The position numbers and the translations under genes are program-made. From positions 64,001 to 124,000 of the forward strand of contig MNCI01035712.1 of assembly GCA_015680685.1 (NCBI GenBank): a DNA stretch of 60,000 bases, read 5' to 3'. Source of the DNA: Gnetum montanum. Lineage: Eukaryota; Streptophyta; Gnetopsida; Gnetales; Gnetaceae. A model generated the notes under the pieces. The model was not told where the DNA came from. It saw only the letters and a list, made by a program, of their open reading frames with translations, and did not search any database. Positions 45,971 through 59,524 of the stretch are shown here, in pieces. The first letter of the stretch is position 1. The number at the start of each line of letters is the position of its first letter.

Positions 45971-48900
45971 GTATTTTGAAAATTAGTAGATTGTATGCAA
46001 CTTGTCTATCAATGTTTTAGATGTGTGAATGCTTTGGTGTGCTATTAGGAACTTTCATTGCTTATTAGATATCTATTTGCTTCCCTGTTTATGACCCTGC
46101 ACATAGATTTTAGTTGTCATGGTTTTTTAAAAAGTTTTTTTGAATAGGTAGAAAAAGAATATATTAATAAAATTAGATTCAAAGTACAATGAGATTTGTT
46201 GTGGGACCTTAATGATTAAGTAAGAAGGTAGAATTAAATTTTTAATAAATGGTAGGCATTACCTTTGATATACTATGGCATTCATTGTACTAGGAATTTC
46301 ACTTTACTTTTTCTTACAATATGCTGCTTGCAACTTGGTTTCTATATTTGTTAAGCGACGTACAATTTTTTCACTATTGCATAAAAGAAGACCCATTTCA
46401 TAGTCTTCTTTAAGATTCGGTATAATCAAAAAACATTTTATATGTTTGGACCATTACTTCATCAATGCAAGGACTTTAAACATTCTTTACAGAGTACTAT
46501 AGTCCCAATGAACCAAGGAATAGCCACTAGATGTTTGATGTACCAAGTTTTTTAGGAAAAGCATTTGGTTGACATGGAAGATTAAAAATGTTAGGAAAAC
46601 AATATTTCAGCTACTTGAAGAAATGTGAAAATTGAAAAATTTGGCAAACATTTGGGAAACGTTGAGATAGAAAAATCTGCACATGCAAACAAGAAATTTT
46701 GAAGTTTTTTTTATTTAAAATTTTAGACACTAAGTAAATAAAATACATAAGCTTAATAGTAACCACATGATTAAATAAGCATACTAGGTTGTTGTGTGAT
46801 GCTTTAACATAGTGTGTGCCATTTTAATCAAAGTTAGGTTTGTAATGTAAACCTACATCGTCTATGCTAGTTTTCTTTCTTTTTCTTCTTTGTTGTATGT
46901 GTAAGTGTTTTTATTTTATTTCATTTTTTGTAGTGGGGTCTTTATTAACTAATAATTTGTAATGGTACTAGAAATCACTTGGGTTCTTAGACATCAACCA
47001 CCAAAAGAACTAAAACAGTTTTATGTTCTAGCTTGACACTACAATGAAATTGCATTTCATTCAAATCACTTTCATCTTCATTTAGAAGCAAATGAGACTA
47101 TCAATATATAAATATTTTCTAAAATTTTCAGGTCTAAATTTAAATATGATAATGTTCTAATATTACAATGGGATAACAAGGCATTGCATGCATTAATCTG
47201 TAGTAAGTAAACTATGTCTGTGAGCCTTGGTTAGGTTGGTCTTTATTACAATTAAATATTTTAAATCTACTGTTTAAACTATTGTTAGATGGAGCTTTGA
47301 GTCTTTTCTCTTTTGCAGGTGGGAGATTTTAATTAAATCTTGGTTATTTATGTAACAAACCACTTCTCCTTGAGTTTTTTTGTTAGTGATTGTAATAGTC
47401 TTTTTGTGTGTTTGTGTGCACGTTTTGTTGACAAGTTGTGTGTGCTTTGTTTGGACTATGGTGGAAATGGCTAATTGGAATAGTAATAAATTTGTTGACC
47501 AAATTTTTATATGTATTATGATTAAATGTTTAAATACTTTATGCATAAGAAATATGCTTTAAAATACGTGCTGGGAATGTTTTAAAATAATAATAATAAT
47601 AAATATATGGGAAAACAAAACATATTTTGTTCTATTTCACCAGAGATGCTGAGAAACAATAGAAAAACAAAGAACAATATTGCAAGGTGTGCCTCAAGAG
47701 CTAAAACATGTATGTTGAGATGCAAAAGAATTCTCATACTAAGGAACTTGACCTATGAATCAAGTTGGAGGAACCTAACCCATGAATCAAGGATATTGTG
47801 TGCAAATACTGTAGCTTTATATTTTACTTTTTTATCTAAAGGTGATGCAGTGCTTTTTTTAGTTTAAAATAGTAGAGTATAAGTACCCTCTCCATGGCTA
47901 TAGAAAGGTCACATGATGACCTTTCAAAGCTTGGAAGATGATGAGAAAATTCACATTGTTGATGACTTGAAAAAGAAGGTGCCTTATTTGATTATGTATC
48001 CTGAATTGCCCCTATCATGAATCTATTTTGAAAACTCTTTCTTTGCATCTTATGACAATTCTAAATGATAAAGAGATAGATATTATGTTGTAATGTTTTG
48101 TAATTATTAAGAGGAATTGAACCTAAGATCTAGCAAAATCTAAATTCTAAAATATCATAAATTGTTTATTTAAGAATTGAACTTGCAACCTATGAATATA
48201 CATATTTTATTGATTTTTTTATAGTGATCATGAATAGAATTGAACTCATGACTCTTTGCTGGAAAAAAAAAAGAGAGAGAACTTAAAAAAAAAAAAACAA
48301 ATAGTTCCCAAGAATTCAGTTACAAGAAACCATCCATTATCCCTTATTCCACTTACAAATAGGGAGAGGAGGAGAGGAAAAAAACACATAAGGAAAAAGT
48401 AGCTGAGTAGGACAAAAAAAAGGGATATACGAGTAGGAAGTGTGGTTGGGAAGGAAGAGAAGATTGTGGCTGCTACAGGAGATAGCAGGGAGAAAGAAAA
48501 CAAGTGCTGCATAACAATCCAATATTCTGATAATTCTTCTTAGTAAGCAAGATATCTAAGCAAGGAGATAAAATGATCCATCTTTGTTATGTTTGATAAT
48601 GGCTAGTAAGGGTTGATTTTCTCAAACTTCTCTCTTCTTGCTTGCCTAACCACCTTCACAATGCTTGTATGAAATTATCAAGATTGTTGTTGTAAGCTTA
48701 GATTGTTGAAACCTTTATTACTTTCTTTCTTTTTGATCTCTCCACTTTTCCTTTGCACTCTAACACCTAAATGACTTGGATGAGGGTTGTTTCTGTAACG
48801 ATTCAGAAACACCCATAACTATTTGGGGCATTTTTGGCAAAAGATTGCCAACATGGGCCAAGGATCCCTGATATGAGGATTGGTACCATTGGCGAAAAGT

Positions 48901-49813
48901 GAGAGTGTCCTTGGGCCCACGGGTAATTGTGAATGTTTTAAAATTGTTGAATTTTTAGGTTTTGGTTAGAATTTGGTTGATGAACCCTCCCCTTTTGAAT
49001 GTATAAATCTTGGATCTGAATCTTGAATTATACTTTTTTTCCTATACCTTCTCAAGTCTGATTTTGATATCTTTCTATAAGTTGATGGAGTGGGGGAAAA
49101 CCTAGGATGTTAATTTATGGTTGTGATCTATCTATTTTGTGTTGTTGAACATATGATTTTCCTAATTAAATGATTAATGGTAAAAGGGTTACAAGAGTTA
49201 AACTCAGATGATCTTGTTTTGTGTGTTGCTGAAAATTCTAAAATATTATTATGTGATTGAACAAATCTAAGATTATTAATTTATCTGATTTTGTGATCAT
49301 TTCTTTGGTTTACAAATGTGTAAATGATCCTAATTAAATATTTCGTTTTTTGTTGAATAAAAAAAGTTTGACTTTTTTTTAATATGATGAATTTTGCACA
49401 GATATTTTACTATGGCTATTTCTTTTTAAAATGATCTTTGAATTTTTAAAATTAATATTGATTAACCTATTTCAAAGCTAAATCTATGCGCTATTGATTT
49501 TGTTCTAATTTTATAGGTTAATGTTAGTTTGATTGTTGTAAAAAGAAAACCACCTGTGCATTTTTTTTCTTTCAGCTAGCTTTCTTTCTAGGGGGCTTTG
49601 GGTGTTAGCTCGTGCTCCCTATGAATGGGTATTACAATTTAGGTCACATATGTACATTTTGAGGCTTTATTTTTGGTTTAGCTCTTGATGCTTTTGCCTC
49701 TGCTATGCATCTCTCTAATTTTGCATGATTGTGTCTATATCACTAGTTTATATTGATTTTTCATGCACACCCATTAATGCATTTTAAAATATTGATATCA
49801 CATTTTGACAAAG
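45971..49813 (+). other. 3.8-kb intron, AT-rich
   Basis: No gene recognised. An A/G-rich tract occupies 48260-48450 and (ATA)n lies at 47587-47602. A segment near 48790-48925 looks like LTR or repeat DNA but could not be classed. Donor gtattt and acceptor aaag are usable. Confidence 0.55.
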
Positions 49814-49961
49814 GGTGAGAACCAGATTACATCAATGATAGCTAGTCGATCAGATTTGTGTATATCGAGACAAAGAACATGAGGTGTTCCCATTCCAGTA
49901 TTTTATCATGTGGATTCTAGCTATCCATTGATCAACATTGAGACAATTGCACATATTAAGT
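49814..49961 (+). pseudogene. IleRS exon H (TGA stop, Trp lost)
   Basis: Reads GENQITSMIASRSDLCISRQ, RT, stop, GVPIPVFYHVDS and INIETIAHIK. The family has SDWCISRQRTWGVPIP. The first Trp is Leu (TTG) and the second is TGA at 49980-49982, counted in the plus strand of the window as the codon after AGA-ACA. The gtaagt donor is intact. Confidence 0.93.
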
Positions 49962-50289
49962 GTAAGTACATTGTCTAATTATATAGCATATTGTACCACA
50001 CATAGCTTGTAATTTTCTGTTTTTATGAGATGTTTCAACATGATACTAGATTCATCCTTAGTTGCAATTGCTTTTTCAAGGTTTAGTGAAAGAATAAAAA
50101 ATGCTGAAGTTAATGGCTAGTTTAAGATAGTGGGTAATGCTTAGTTTGGAAATAAATATATCAAAAATAAATAAACAAGAATTACCTTTTTAAGTTCCAA
50201 TGGCTAATTTTAAATAATTGAGTAATGGTTGGTAAAGCTAGAAGAGAAACTACATAATACAAACATTAGGGGAAAACATGGAGTGTCTT

Positions 50290-50575
50290 TAATTTCAGAT
50301 ATGCTACAAGAGTGATAGTTTAGATGGTTTGCACATGTGTAAAGAAGACCAAACAATGAGCCTATAAACAAAGGTTGCTACATCATTGTTGCAGGAAAGC
50401 TACAGAAAGGAAAACCAAAGAAGATATGGGAAAAAATGATTAAAGATGTTTTAAAGAAACTACAAGTAAACAAAAAGTTAGCTCTTCATAAAGGCATATG
50501 GTGAAAAAGAACTCCTATAGATGACCCTATTTTGTTGGGATAAGGCTAGGATGATGATGATGATGATAATGAGTA
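50290..50575 (+). mobile_element. RTE LINE 3' end
   Basis: In broken frames: RWFAHV, GKPKKIWEKMIKDVLKK and a final DDP block, then TTGTTGGGATAAGGCTAGGATGATGATG. This is the RTE C-terminus and its 3' tail with short GAT repeats. Confidence 0.75.
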
Positions 50576-50830
50576 ATGGTTAGGAAAGGACATTTTCAAT
50601 ATTACAAGAAAATATGAATATTTAAACTATGTAAATAAAGGGATAAACAAATGTAAAGCTAAGAATTAAATAAAAACATAGCTGGGGCTAAGTAATGTTG
50701 AAATTAGACCTTTTACAAAACAGTAAAAACAGGCAATAAGGAATGGATTTGATTGAACCAAAAGTTTGAGAGAAGACCCCTATGTTGTATCATGAAATGT
50801 AGTGGTTCCCATCACTTCTGTTTTTTTTTT

Positions 50831-51313
50831 NNNNNNNNNNNNNNNNNNNNNNNNNNNNNNNNNNNNNNNNNNNNNNNNNNNNNNNNNNNNNNNNNNNNNN
50901 NNNNNNNNNNNNNNNNNNNNNNNNNNNNNNNNNNNNNNNNNNNNNNNNNNNNNNNNNNNNNNNNNNNNNNNNNNNNNNNNNNNNNNNNNNNNNNNNNNNN
51001 NNNNNNNNNNNNNNNNNNNNNNNNNNNNNNNNNNNNNNNNNNNNNNNNNNNNNNNNNNNNNNNNNNNNNNNNNNNNNNNNNNNNNNNNNNNNNNNNNNNN
51101 NNNNNNNNNNNNNNNNNNNNNNNNNNNNNNNNNNNNNNNNNNNNNNNNNNNNNNNNNNNNNNNNNNNNNNNNNNNNNNNNNNNNNNNNNNNNNNNNNNNN
51201 NNNNNNNNNNNNNNNNNNNNNNNNNNNNNNNNNNNNNNNNNNNNNNNNNNNNNNNNNNNNNNNNNNNNNNNNNNNNNNNNNNNNNNNNNNNNNNNNNNNN
51301 NNNNNNNNNNNNN
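50831..51313. other. Assembly gap (483 N)
   Basis: Unresolved bases in an intron, preceded by a poly-T run (50821-50830). Confidence 1.
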
Positions 51314-52644
51314 TGGACTAATAGGGATGAGAATCCATGGTCTTTAAAAGGTATAAACAATGCATCATTATCTGCTGATTTATTCTTGATGAACATTTGT
51401 ACGCAGGGAGTTAAAAGTATTCTTCTCATTTAAGCGTCATAAGGCATTTCACCCTGCTTAAATTTCTGAGGCATTTAAAAAATGAAATTAAACTGTTCCA
51501 GCCCACATTACCTCAATTGCAGTACATTCTTGCCTGCGTTTGTGCTGCAACATTGCATTTTTATGATTCTCCATTACAAGGTCCAAGGTGTGTGTAGTAC
51601 TCATTGCCCATTTGCTTCAGGATTGATGTTTTTCATGAAGCTCTGATTCATTATTTCTTTTTAGTTTTCATGGAATATTTTTAGTAAATTTGTATTAATG
51701 AGAGTTAAAGGCCCTCTCACAAATTATGAGCTAACAGAATCATTGTTGGAAGTTGCCACTGCTTTCAAGTGTGTATGACTGATCTAGAAATCTGGTTGCT
51801 GAAAGGATCATATGCAAGTGTGACACCTCTAGTTTATGGCTTGACAGTTGTCTTTCATCTGCCCAAATTCCTAGCATCTTCATTTGCATCATGAGAAACT
51901 TGCATGTAGGTGCCACTCATCCCATTATCATGCCACGTGTTCCTTCTTCTTCTTTTTGTCCTTTCTCCATTTCTGATTCTGATTTTACTATCTGTCTCAG
52001 ATTGCTTATGCTGTCATTCTTTACTTTGATTTTCTAAATATCGATCTTGCATGATCTTAATCAATAAAATATGATGAACCAAAAAATCCATATATGGACT
52101 CTGTTTCAGCATGCAACCTGATGATTTTAGGTTTCTAAAAGGTTTCTCAGTACAATATTGCCATCATGGATTTATTGTCAATGATGGACTCTTTCATGAG
52201 TAAAAAAGCAAACACCAGGTACAAATGAAAACAACATAGGAATGGTTTAATATTCTTTTTTTAAATATTCGTTCATTTATTTGTCCGTAAGAATTTTTCT
52301 ATCAATATTGGAAACAATAGTACCATACAACATGCTTGAATGCAGTAACAATTTATCTTAGAACAATGAACATTTCCAAGAAAGTATGAATTTTGATGGA
52401 AGTGTGATAATCTTGCAGCTTTTCTTAGTTATCTACATAATCTCTGTTATTTTCCAGGCTATTAATTATCTTTATTGTTAGGCATTTGGTGACAATACTA
52501 TAACCCATATTTGATGCCATCTGTATTTATTTAAGGCGACATGGAGATGTCTAGATTTTAGTATTATTTTTATTATATTTTGGTTTTCATTTGAAGCATC
52601 ACATAAAATTTAATTGAATCATAGTTATCTTTGTTTTTGCGTAG

Positions 52645-52776
52645 CCATCATTTCTCAGAAAGGCAGTGATGCTTGGTGGTATATGAGTGTCAAGGAGCTT
52701 CTTCCTGAAAGATATCATGCAGAAGCACATAATTATAGAAAAGGAACTGATACAATGGATGTGTGGTTTGATTCTG
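52645..52776 (+). pseudogene. IleRS exon I
   Basis: Reads [20 protein letters not shown] and [12 protein letters not shown], the block that closes the catalytic Rossmann domain before KMSKS. No lesion in this exon; tag acceptor and GT donor intact. Confidence 0.95.
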
Positions 52777-53329
52777 GTTTGTACATCTTTTCCTTTCTTA
52801 CGGACAGAAATTCATTTGTACCTGTTAGGCTTTTCTCTTCTTCTTTTTTTTTTACTATAATTAATTACATAACCTTTCCTTCTACATGAATATATAACAG
52901 ATAGTATAATAAGCACTTTCAATTGAAGTTTATGTAAAAATTAAAATTTGAAAATATTTTATAACATGTTATTAACAATGCCATCTGTCCATAGTGGAAA
53001 TCCTTTTTGATGGAAAATTAAATAAATGGGTGCACAGAGAAGGGAGTGATTCAAAAATCCAAAACTTCTAGTTTTGTTTTACATAGAAAAATGTCAATAT
53101 TATGTTTGCATTTTGTTTTTTGCAAGATGGTTTGAATCATGCTTGATTCTTCATCATTTATGATTGATTGACAATGATTAGAGAGAGTAAATAGTTTCAA
53201 TGGTTCATTACAATGTATTCCTTGAGAATTTTCCAGAGGCTCAAATTTTTAGACTCTAGGCTAGGATTTCATTGGCCATTCCTTGGATGTGAGGATCACT
53301 TGGAGCCACAGTGCTTATTCTGCTAAACG

Positions 53330-53420
53330 GGTCCTAGGAGGGTTGGTAGATGAGTGAAAGTTTAACCTCTTCGAGTGGCTATGCCCAGGCTTGAATCTAG
53401 GTCTTTGACTTGAGAAACAA
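53330..53420. repeat. Dispersed repeat, copy related to 36560-36680
   Basis: Matches in order: GGTtcTaGGAGGgTTGGTaGATGAGTGAAAG-like block, TAACCTCTTCGAGTGG, and CTTGAGAAACAAG. Class unknown. Confidence 0.6.
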
Positions 53421-54123
53421 GTTGTTAAACGGTAATTCATACATTGTCTTGATTCGTAAATTGTTGTTATGTTAAGTCAATTGGGTCATAAGAGTATGTT
53501 ACGATTTGTAAGGTATTTATTTATGAATCAATTCTTTTGACTTGTAAAGTATTTGTAATATCAATTACTATTATAAATCATAACTAAGTGTTGTGTCGGT
53601 TACGATGAGTCATAACCTTTCATCATGTTAAAGGTCTTGCTAGTACCAAGTCAGTGTGAGTAGTAGTAGTAAAAGTGATAAGTAGAAGTACAAGTATAAT
53701 TGTTCATAATTAAGGAACAAATGGTTACAACCAAAAGGTCCAAGAATACAAAATTGCAAAAGGAAGTCATTTGAAGAAAAGAAAAAAATTTTGATTACAA
53801 AATTACTTTATCGAAGATTTTACCGTATTCTTTTTAGAAAACTTTGAGTTTAAATTAAAGAAAAGGCATATGTATACTTGTAGCAACAACAATAAGAGGG
53901 GAGAAAGTATCTCCCCTCACCCCCAAAACTTAGGGGGGCGGGGGGAAACAATACCCCCTCCCCCCTCCATCAAAATTCCCTACAAGGATTCAATGCAATG
54001 ACAAAAACATGGAAAATAAAAAACTACAAAACCCAGAAGAAGAAGAAAAACCAAGATTTAAAGATCCAAACCCTCCCAAACATGACTACCCCCTAGCAAC
54101 ATAGACCCCCACAGCCAGTCAAT

Positions 54124-55640
54124 CTATAGATGTAAAGGAAGAGTTGAGCACCGACAATTAGGCCTCTCTTGACTATGGAGGGCATCTAGCTCCTCTTGGT
54201 ATGACTTTGTTGCCACAAAGTCCATGGCCTCCTACAATTCTTTAAGGCTCTTCTACTTGCGAGTGCGTTCCTCAGCAGTCCCCCTTCCATCTGGGTGCAG
54301 CCTCTAACTCTCGTGGTAGATATGGCATTGAAGCGCAACCCATGGTGCAGTATGCTTGATGTTTAAAGTCACGTAGGGGCATATCCCCTCCTCCAACCAC
54401 TTGTGAGCACAATCCTTATGAGCTTGATGCAGGCACGCTTTAATCTCTACCTCCTCCTACTCCTCTTCCTTGCACTGCCACTACACCTTCCTTTCCCACT
54501 CCTCCTAGAGCTTGGCTTCCTCCTAGAGTTCATCAGATTTGCTGCCTCAGCTCCTCCTCCAACTGTAGCTTGGCCGTTGCATCTGTGAAATCCTGTTGCA
54601 TCCTCTCCATCCTTGCCTTGTCCTATAGCTGAGCAAGTTCTTGTTGGAACTCCTCATCCTTGCATCTTAGCTCTTCCAGCTTCTACTAGAGTGCCTCCTC
54701 TTGGTGCTGCAACCTCTTTGCTTAGACTACCTACTTCTCCTTCTGAGCTCACTCCACCTTGCCCACAGTTGCCCACTAGCCCAACAATCCTGATGACCCT
54801 CCCCCTTCCATCAACCTCCCCTACATAGCCAAAACTCCTCCCCTCCCTACTCATCTTGGGGCTCTTCTAGTGTCCCCTGGGGTCACGACAACTCCCTAGC
54901 CTCTTTCTCCCAAGTCACCCCCTGGGACATCCTCTTCAGACTCACTTGTACTAGTAGAAATGTCCACCACAAATGGTGGAATGTAGTGCCTCCTTTTGTG
55001 CCTATAGACCACTCGCACCCTGGGGCACTAGGTTGCATAGGAACCTTCCACGTTGCCTCTTGTCCTCTCTTTGCTTGCCAGAGTGTGAGAATAAGGCTTG
55101 AGTAAGTCCATTGCCTCCTTTGGCGCAGTGGAAAAAATGAGGTAGGTTAACCCAAATTCCCCTTCAAGGTAGCAGAGGAACTCAAAGTGTACCGCCAATA
55201 GCTTCTAGGCATTGCTAGAATGAATGAAAAATCTATCCACCAAAACCATGGCATCCTATGACATGGGTTCCAAAGCTGCTTTGGGGACCTACCCACTTGT
55301 TGTGCTAGGCACCTTCCCTAGAAGAATTTACATGCATCCCACAACCCTCTACCCCACAACCCCACCTCCTCCCCTTTTGCTAGTTGATGCAAATATTTGG
55401 CAATGGTTGCCTCGATGAGCATAATTCTTACCCCTTTGAATAGAGTAACATCCCCAAGCCAATTAGTGTAAAATAGCCCATCCTCAAGCTCTGGGTCCCT
55501 CCGTAGCTACTCCAGCACTAGAGCCTAGCCAACCTTGCCCACCAATTGTCTCAGGACTGAATTAAACTAGTACTCCTCCCATGGTGGCTCAAACGTTGGG
55601 GTTGCCCCCCATGGCCAACTGCACTTCCTTCCATGTTCGA
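54124..55640 (-). pseudogene. L1 ORF2 C-terminal extension (second copy)
   Basis: After the zf-RVT the reading goes on. About 55620-55270 gives DPELEDGLFYTNW, FKGVRIMLIEATI and KGEEVGLW. About 54690-54430 is Glu/Gln-rich and coiled-coil-like (DEEFQQELAQL, LQLEEELRQQ). About 54395-54165 gives EEGICPYVTLNIKHTAPW and EAMDFVATKSYQEELDALHS. The frame ends at TAG 54126-54124. The three segments match those after the zf-RVT in the first L1 (2430-969). No known function is assigned. Confidence 0.6.
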
Positions 55641-55699
55641 ATCCCAACAACCACCACTTGCACTAGTCACAACGGATGAATGTTCCTAAAAACCTAGGA

Positions 55700-58545
55700 G
55701 TTTTTAACTCGCCACAATTGCTAGAGTATAGCAGTGGCTGGTGAATCCCTGTTTAGTATAGCTAGTAGTGGAATGCATGCAGCCTACTACACTCTTTGTG
55801 AATAAGTGCAATGCCATGCAAAGTGTTCCATGGTTTCTCTGCTCACCATTCAAAACACGTGTCATTCACCTATAACCCCCACCTTCACAGCACGTGCCAC
55901 ATGGGTATAACGTTATGTTTTATCAACCAAAGAAAATATTTGATTTTCTCTTGGAGGCTACCCTTCCATAATTGCAACTACCCTTGACAGCGGGATATTT
56001 ATGTTGGAGCAGTTGCTTTGGTTGTGCGTTCATCAACCCACCCAATACAAAGCCTTCCATGTGCAAAACTAATGCCTACCAAAAATTCCAATTGCTGCTA
56101 GTGGCCTCCCATTGCCTATACTTCTGACTCACAATCTATACCCACTGAGTCGAGCAATGATTCGAAGCATGAATGTGCTAGAGTAACCAATGGAGCCCCA
56201 CGGCCTCAGCGTCCTCAAAACTTAGTAGCCCCAAACCCCCTGCTTGCTTCAGTCTAGCTACCTTATCCCACGCAACCAGGTGCATCTGCCTACCCCCTTT
56301 AACCCCCGACCAAACGAAATCATGTCACAATGTAGTCAATTTTCTCAATTGCCCTTGTCAAGGGGGAGGCGGTAGACGCAACAAACTAAGCCATAGCCTA
56401 CAAAATCGACACTGCCAACACCAACCTCCCCACCTTGGACAAAAATCTATTAGTCCAGTGGCCAACTCAATCCTGCATTCGTTTGATCAGGAATTTCCAA
56501 ACCCACTTTCGGTGCCAATTGAAAAGAGGAAACCCCAAATAGGCATCCTTAGACCCAAGCAACACCCCTAGTAGTTGAACAATTATCCCCTTCACTATTT
56601 GCTCAATGTTGAGCAAATGCACTAGGGACTTATTGCAATTAACCTCCAACCCAATCTCTTTAGCATTTGTAATAGGGCCTTGTTAATAACTAGTACTTGG
56701 GGAACGGTAGCTCTTGTGAACAAGAAAGTGTTGTTTGTATAATGCTCAACCATGCAATGCACCCCTTCAACTGTCAGCCCTCTAACCCCTTCAAATTTGC
56801 AATAGGTTCTCATGGCATTCATCACCAGAAGGAACAAGTATGAGGATAAGGGGTCTCCCTATCTTAAACTCCTACCAAGGGATGCAAACCCACAGAACAC
56901 CCCCACATGTTGCCCCCCACCAAACAAAATCTAGGAGAATGCACCCAATTGTTGGATATGCAAGCATAGTTTCACAAAATGTGGGTGGAACCCTTTTTGC
57001 AACATGATCTCTCTTAGTGCATCACAAGAAACCTTGTCATATGCCTTAGTTATATCAAGCTTCAAGCATAGGCCTAAAAACCTCTTCTGTTGAAGAAAGT
57101 GCATCACCTCCTACACTAGCAAAATTTGATCCTACAAAAATCTGCCCTAGACAAAGCCTGCCTACTGTTCTCCGATGAGGCACTGCATCATGGGCCCCAT
57201 TCATGCGACCAACATTTTCGAAAAGAGCCTAATTAGAGTGTTGCATACCCCAATAGGATGAAATTATGTAGGACTCGATGGATTGGACAACTTTGGGATT
57301 AATACTGGCCATGAGCAATTGATCTCCCTTCTCACCTACCCCACATCAACATCTTGTTGAAGGCATCTAGGATATTTCCCCCTAGTTCCTTAGAAAATGT
57401 CTGAAAAAATTCTGCAAGCCACCCATTTGGTCCTAGTGCCTTGCCTCCTTACATAGATGGCATTGCCCCATCCAACTCCCCCCTAGTAAAGGGTGTCAAT
57501 AACTTACGATTATCCTCCTCCTCTAAAACTCTCAGAATATCAACAGAGATGGGTTTGGTCTCCCATTGTTGCCAAATGTCAGCCCAGTACCTCAAGAGAG
57601 CTTTTGCAACCTCCTGCTTCCCCTTGACAACCTTCTCTCCATCCTGAATGGAAGGTATCCTCTTAGCCAAGTGAGCTGAATGAGCCACCACAAAAAAGAA
57701 ATGTGTATTCCTGTCCCCCTCACTCAGCCAACAGACTCGTCCCCTCTGTCTCCAATATGTTTCATCCTCTTTGTCAAGTGTATGCAGCTCCTGCTGCACC
57801 TCCCCCTCGATATCCTCCTACTCTTGGTCCAACTTTTGAGCCTGCTGTATCCACTCTAGATGTCGCATAAGCTTCCCCCGATAGTATCGAAAGGAGACTG
57901 TGTCGTCAAACTTGATCCCCCCAAATATGTTGTTTGAGCGAAGTCAGCCCCTATTTTAGAAATTCTTTGGGATCCCTACCCTGTTGGTAGGATTCCCAAA
58001 TATCCTCCACCAACAGTCTCAACTAGGGCTTCATCCACCATGACTGTTTGAATCTGAAAGGGTGTTGCTCCTTGTCTTCTAGATGCCCAACTATACAGAC
58101 CAAAGTTCTGTGATCCAATGCGACTCTTTCTTTGCCAACGATGAACACCCCTTTATCCATCAACACATTTAGGCTCACCCACACACATTCAATTCTGGTC
58201 ATGAGCTTGTCCTACCCCTTTCTTTGGTTACAGCATGTGAACTGATACCCCCTGACTTACATATCCAACCGCCCATGGACTGTCAGAAAATCCTGGAACT
58301 GTTGACTCCCTAGAGGGTCCAACAAGTCCCCATCCGACTTCTCCCACTAATGGAGGCAATGGTTGAAATCCCCTAGCAAGATCCACTACCTGCAATAAGC
58401 AATCATGGGCACAATTTGTTCCAAAATCCTGTAAAGCACTTTTGAATGATTTTGCGTTAACTTTAATATAAGCACCTTATCATCACCCCAAATGACAGTC
58501 CCTTACCATTCCTTGGATGCAAGCAAGTTGATAAAACTTACTCTT
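55700..58545 (-). pseudogene. L1 ORF2: partial endonuclease, RT, zf-RVT
   Basis: On the minus strand WILLGDFNHCL near 58390-58350 is the endonuclease Asp-Phe-Asn block. RT begins near 57800 with an open stretch of 116 codons (57799-57449) that includes WLSEGDRNTHFF, followed by GPNGWLAEFFQTF. The catalytic box reads YTNN at 56741-56730 instead of YADD, so both metal-binding Asp are lost. A QLLGVLLGSKDAYLGFPLF segment follows near 56560. A zf-RVT piece with KIKYFLWLIKHNVIP lies near 55940-55890. The copy is dead. Confidence 0.82.
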
Positions 58546-58737
58546 CAGCTAGAGGTATTGCACCAAATGGTAGCTATGAAACCTATTTTGAAGTAGAAGC
58601 TCAATATTTGTGAAGTGCTGCTTGTTCTCCTCGATTAAAGTTATTATTAGATAGAAGCATGCTCTTTGGTAGTTCTTTGATATTGTAAAATACTATTTAA
58701 TGTGCTGCACCATATTTTGCTGTTTGTATTTTACTAG

Positions 58738-58866
58738 GATCTTCTTGGGCTGCTGTGGTGGAGCAAAGAGAAGGCCTTGTTTGGCCTTCTGATTTGTACC
58801 TTGAAGGGAGTGACCAGCTTCGAGGGTGGTTTCAGAGTTCTCTATTAACTAGCATTGCTACCAGAG
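58738..58866 (+). pseudogene. IleRS exon J
   Basis: Reads [38 protein letters not shown] and IATR. The frame is open. The normally conserved DQHRGW motif, part of the active site, is DQLRGW here (His to Leu). Acceptor actag and donor GGTAAT intact. Confidence 0.94.

Positions 58867-59524
<658 letters not shown>

Larger units (their letters stand above)
49962..52644 (+). other. 2.7-kb intron with RTE tail and assembly gap
   Basis: Contains an RTE 3' end at 50290-50575 and the N-gap 50831-51313. The remainder (51314-52644) is AT-rich with nothing recognisable. Acceptor gcgtag is intact. Confidence 0.6.
53890..58545 (-). mobile_element. L1-type LINE, 5'-truncated, antisense to the host gene
   Basis: The minus strand starts inside the ORF2 endonuclease (near 58545) and runs through RT and zf-RVT into a long C-terminal extension ending at 54124, then an untranslated tail with poly-C/G runs to about 53890. 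It is more GC-rich than the intron around it. Many stops and frameshifts are present. Target-site duplications were not found, so both ends are approximate. It is a separate insertion from the L1 at 969-7543 but has the same domain order. Confidence 0.85.
52777..58737 (+). other. 6-kb intron carrying an L1 LINE
   Basis: Most of the intron is the antisense L1 at about 53890-58545. Bases 53330-53420 are a dispersed repeat related to 36560-36680. Bases 53430-53890 and 58546-58737 show nothing recognisable. Confidence 0.75.

Noticed and set aside
48246-48522. Minus-strand Phe/Ser/Leu-rich frames that look like membrane proteins
   Set aside because: Translation of an A/G-rich low-complexity tract; no start context or homology.
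50753-51433. Open frames of 181-226 codons across an N-gap
   Set aside because: Nearly all residues are unknown; the flanks are intronic.
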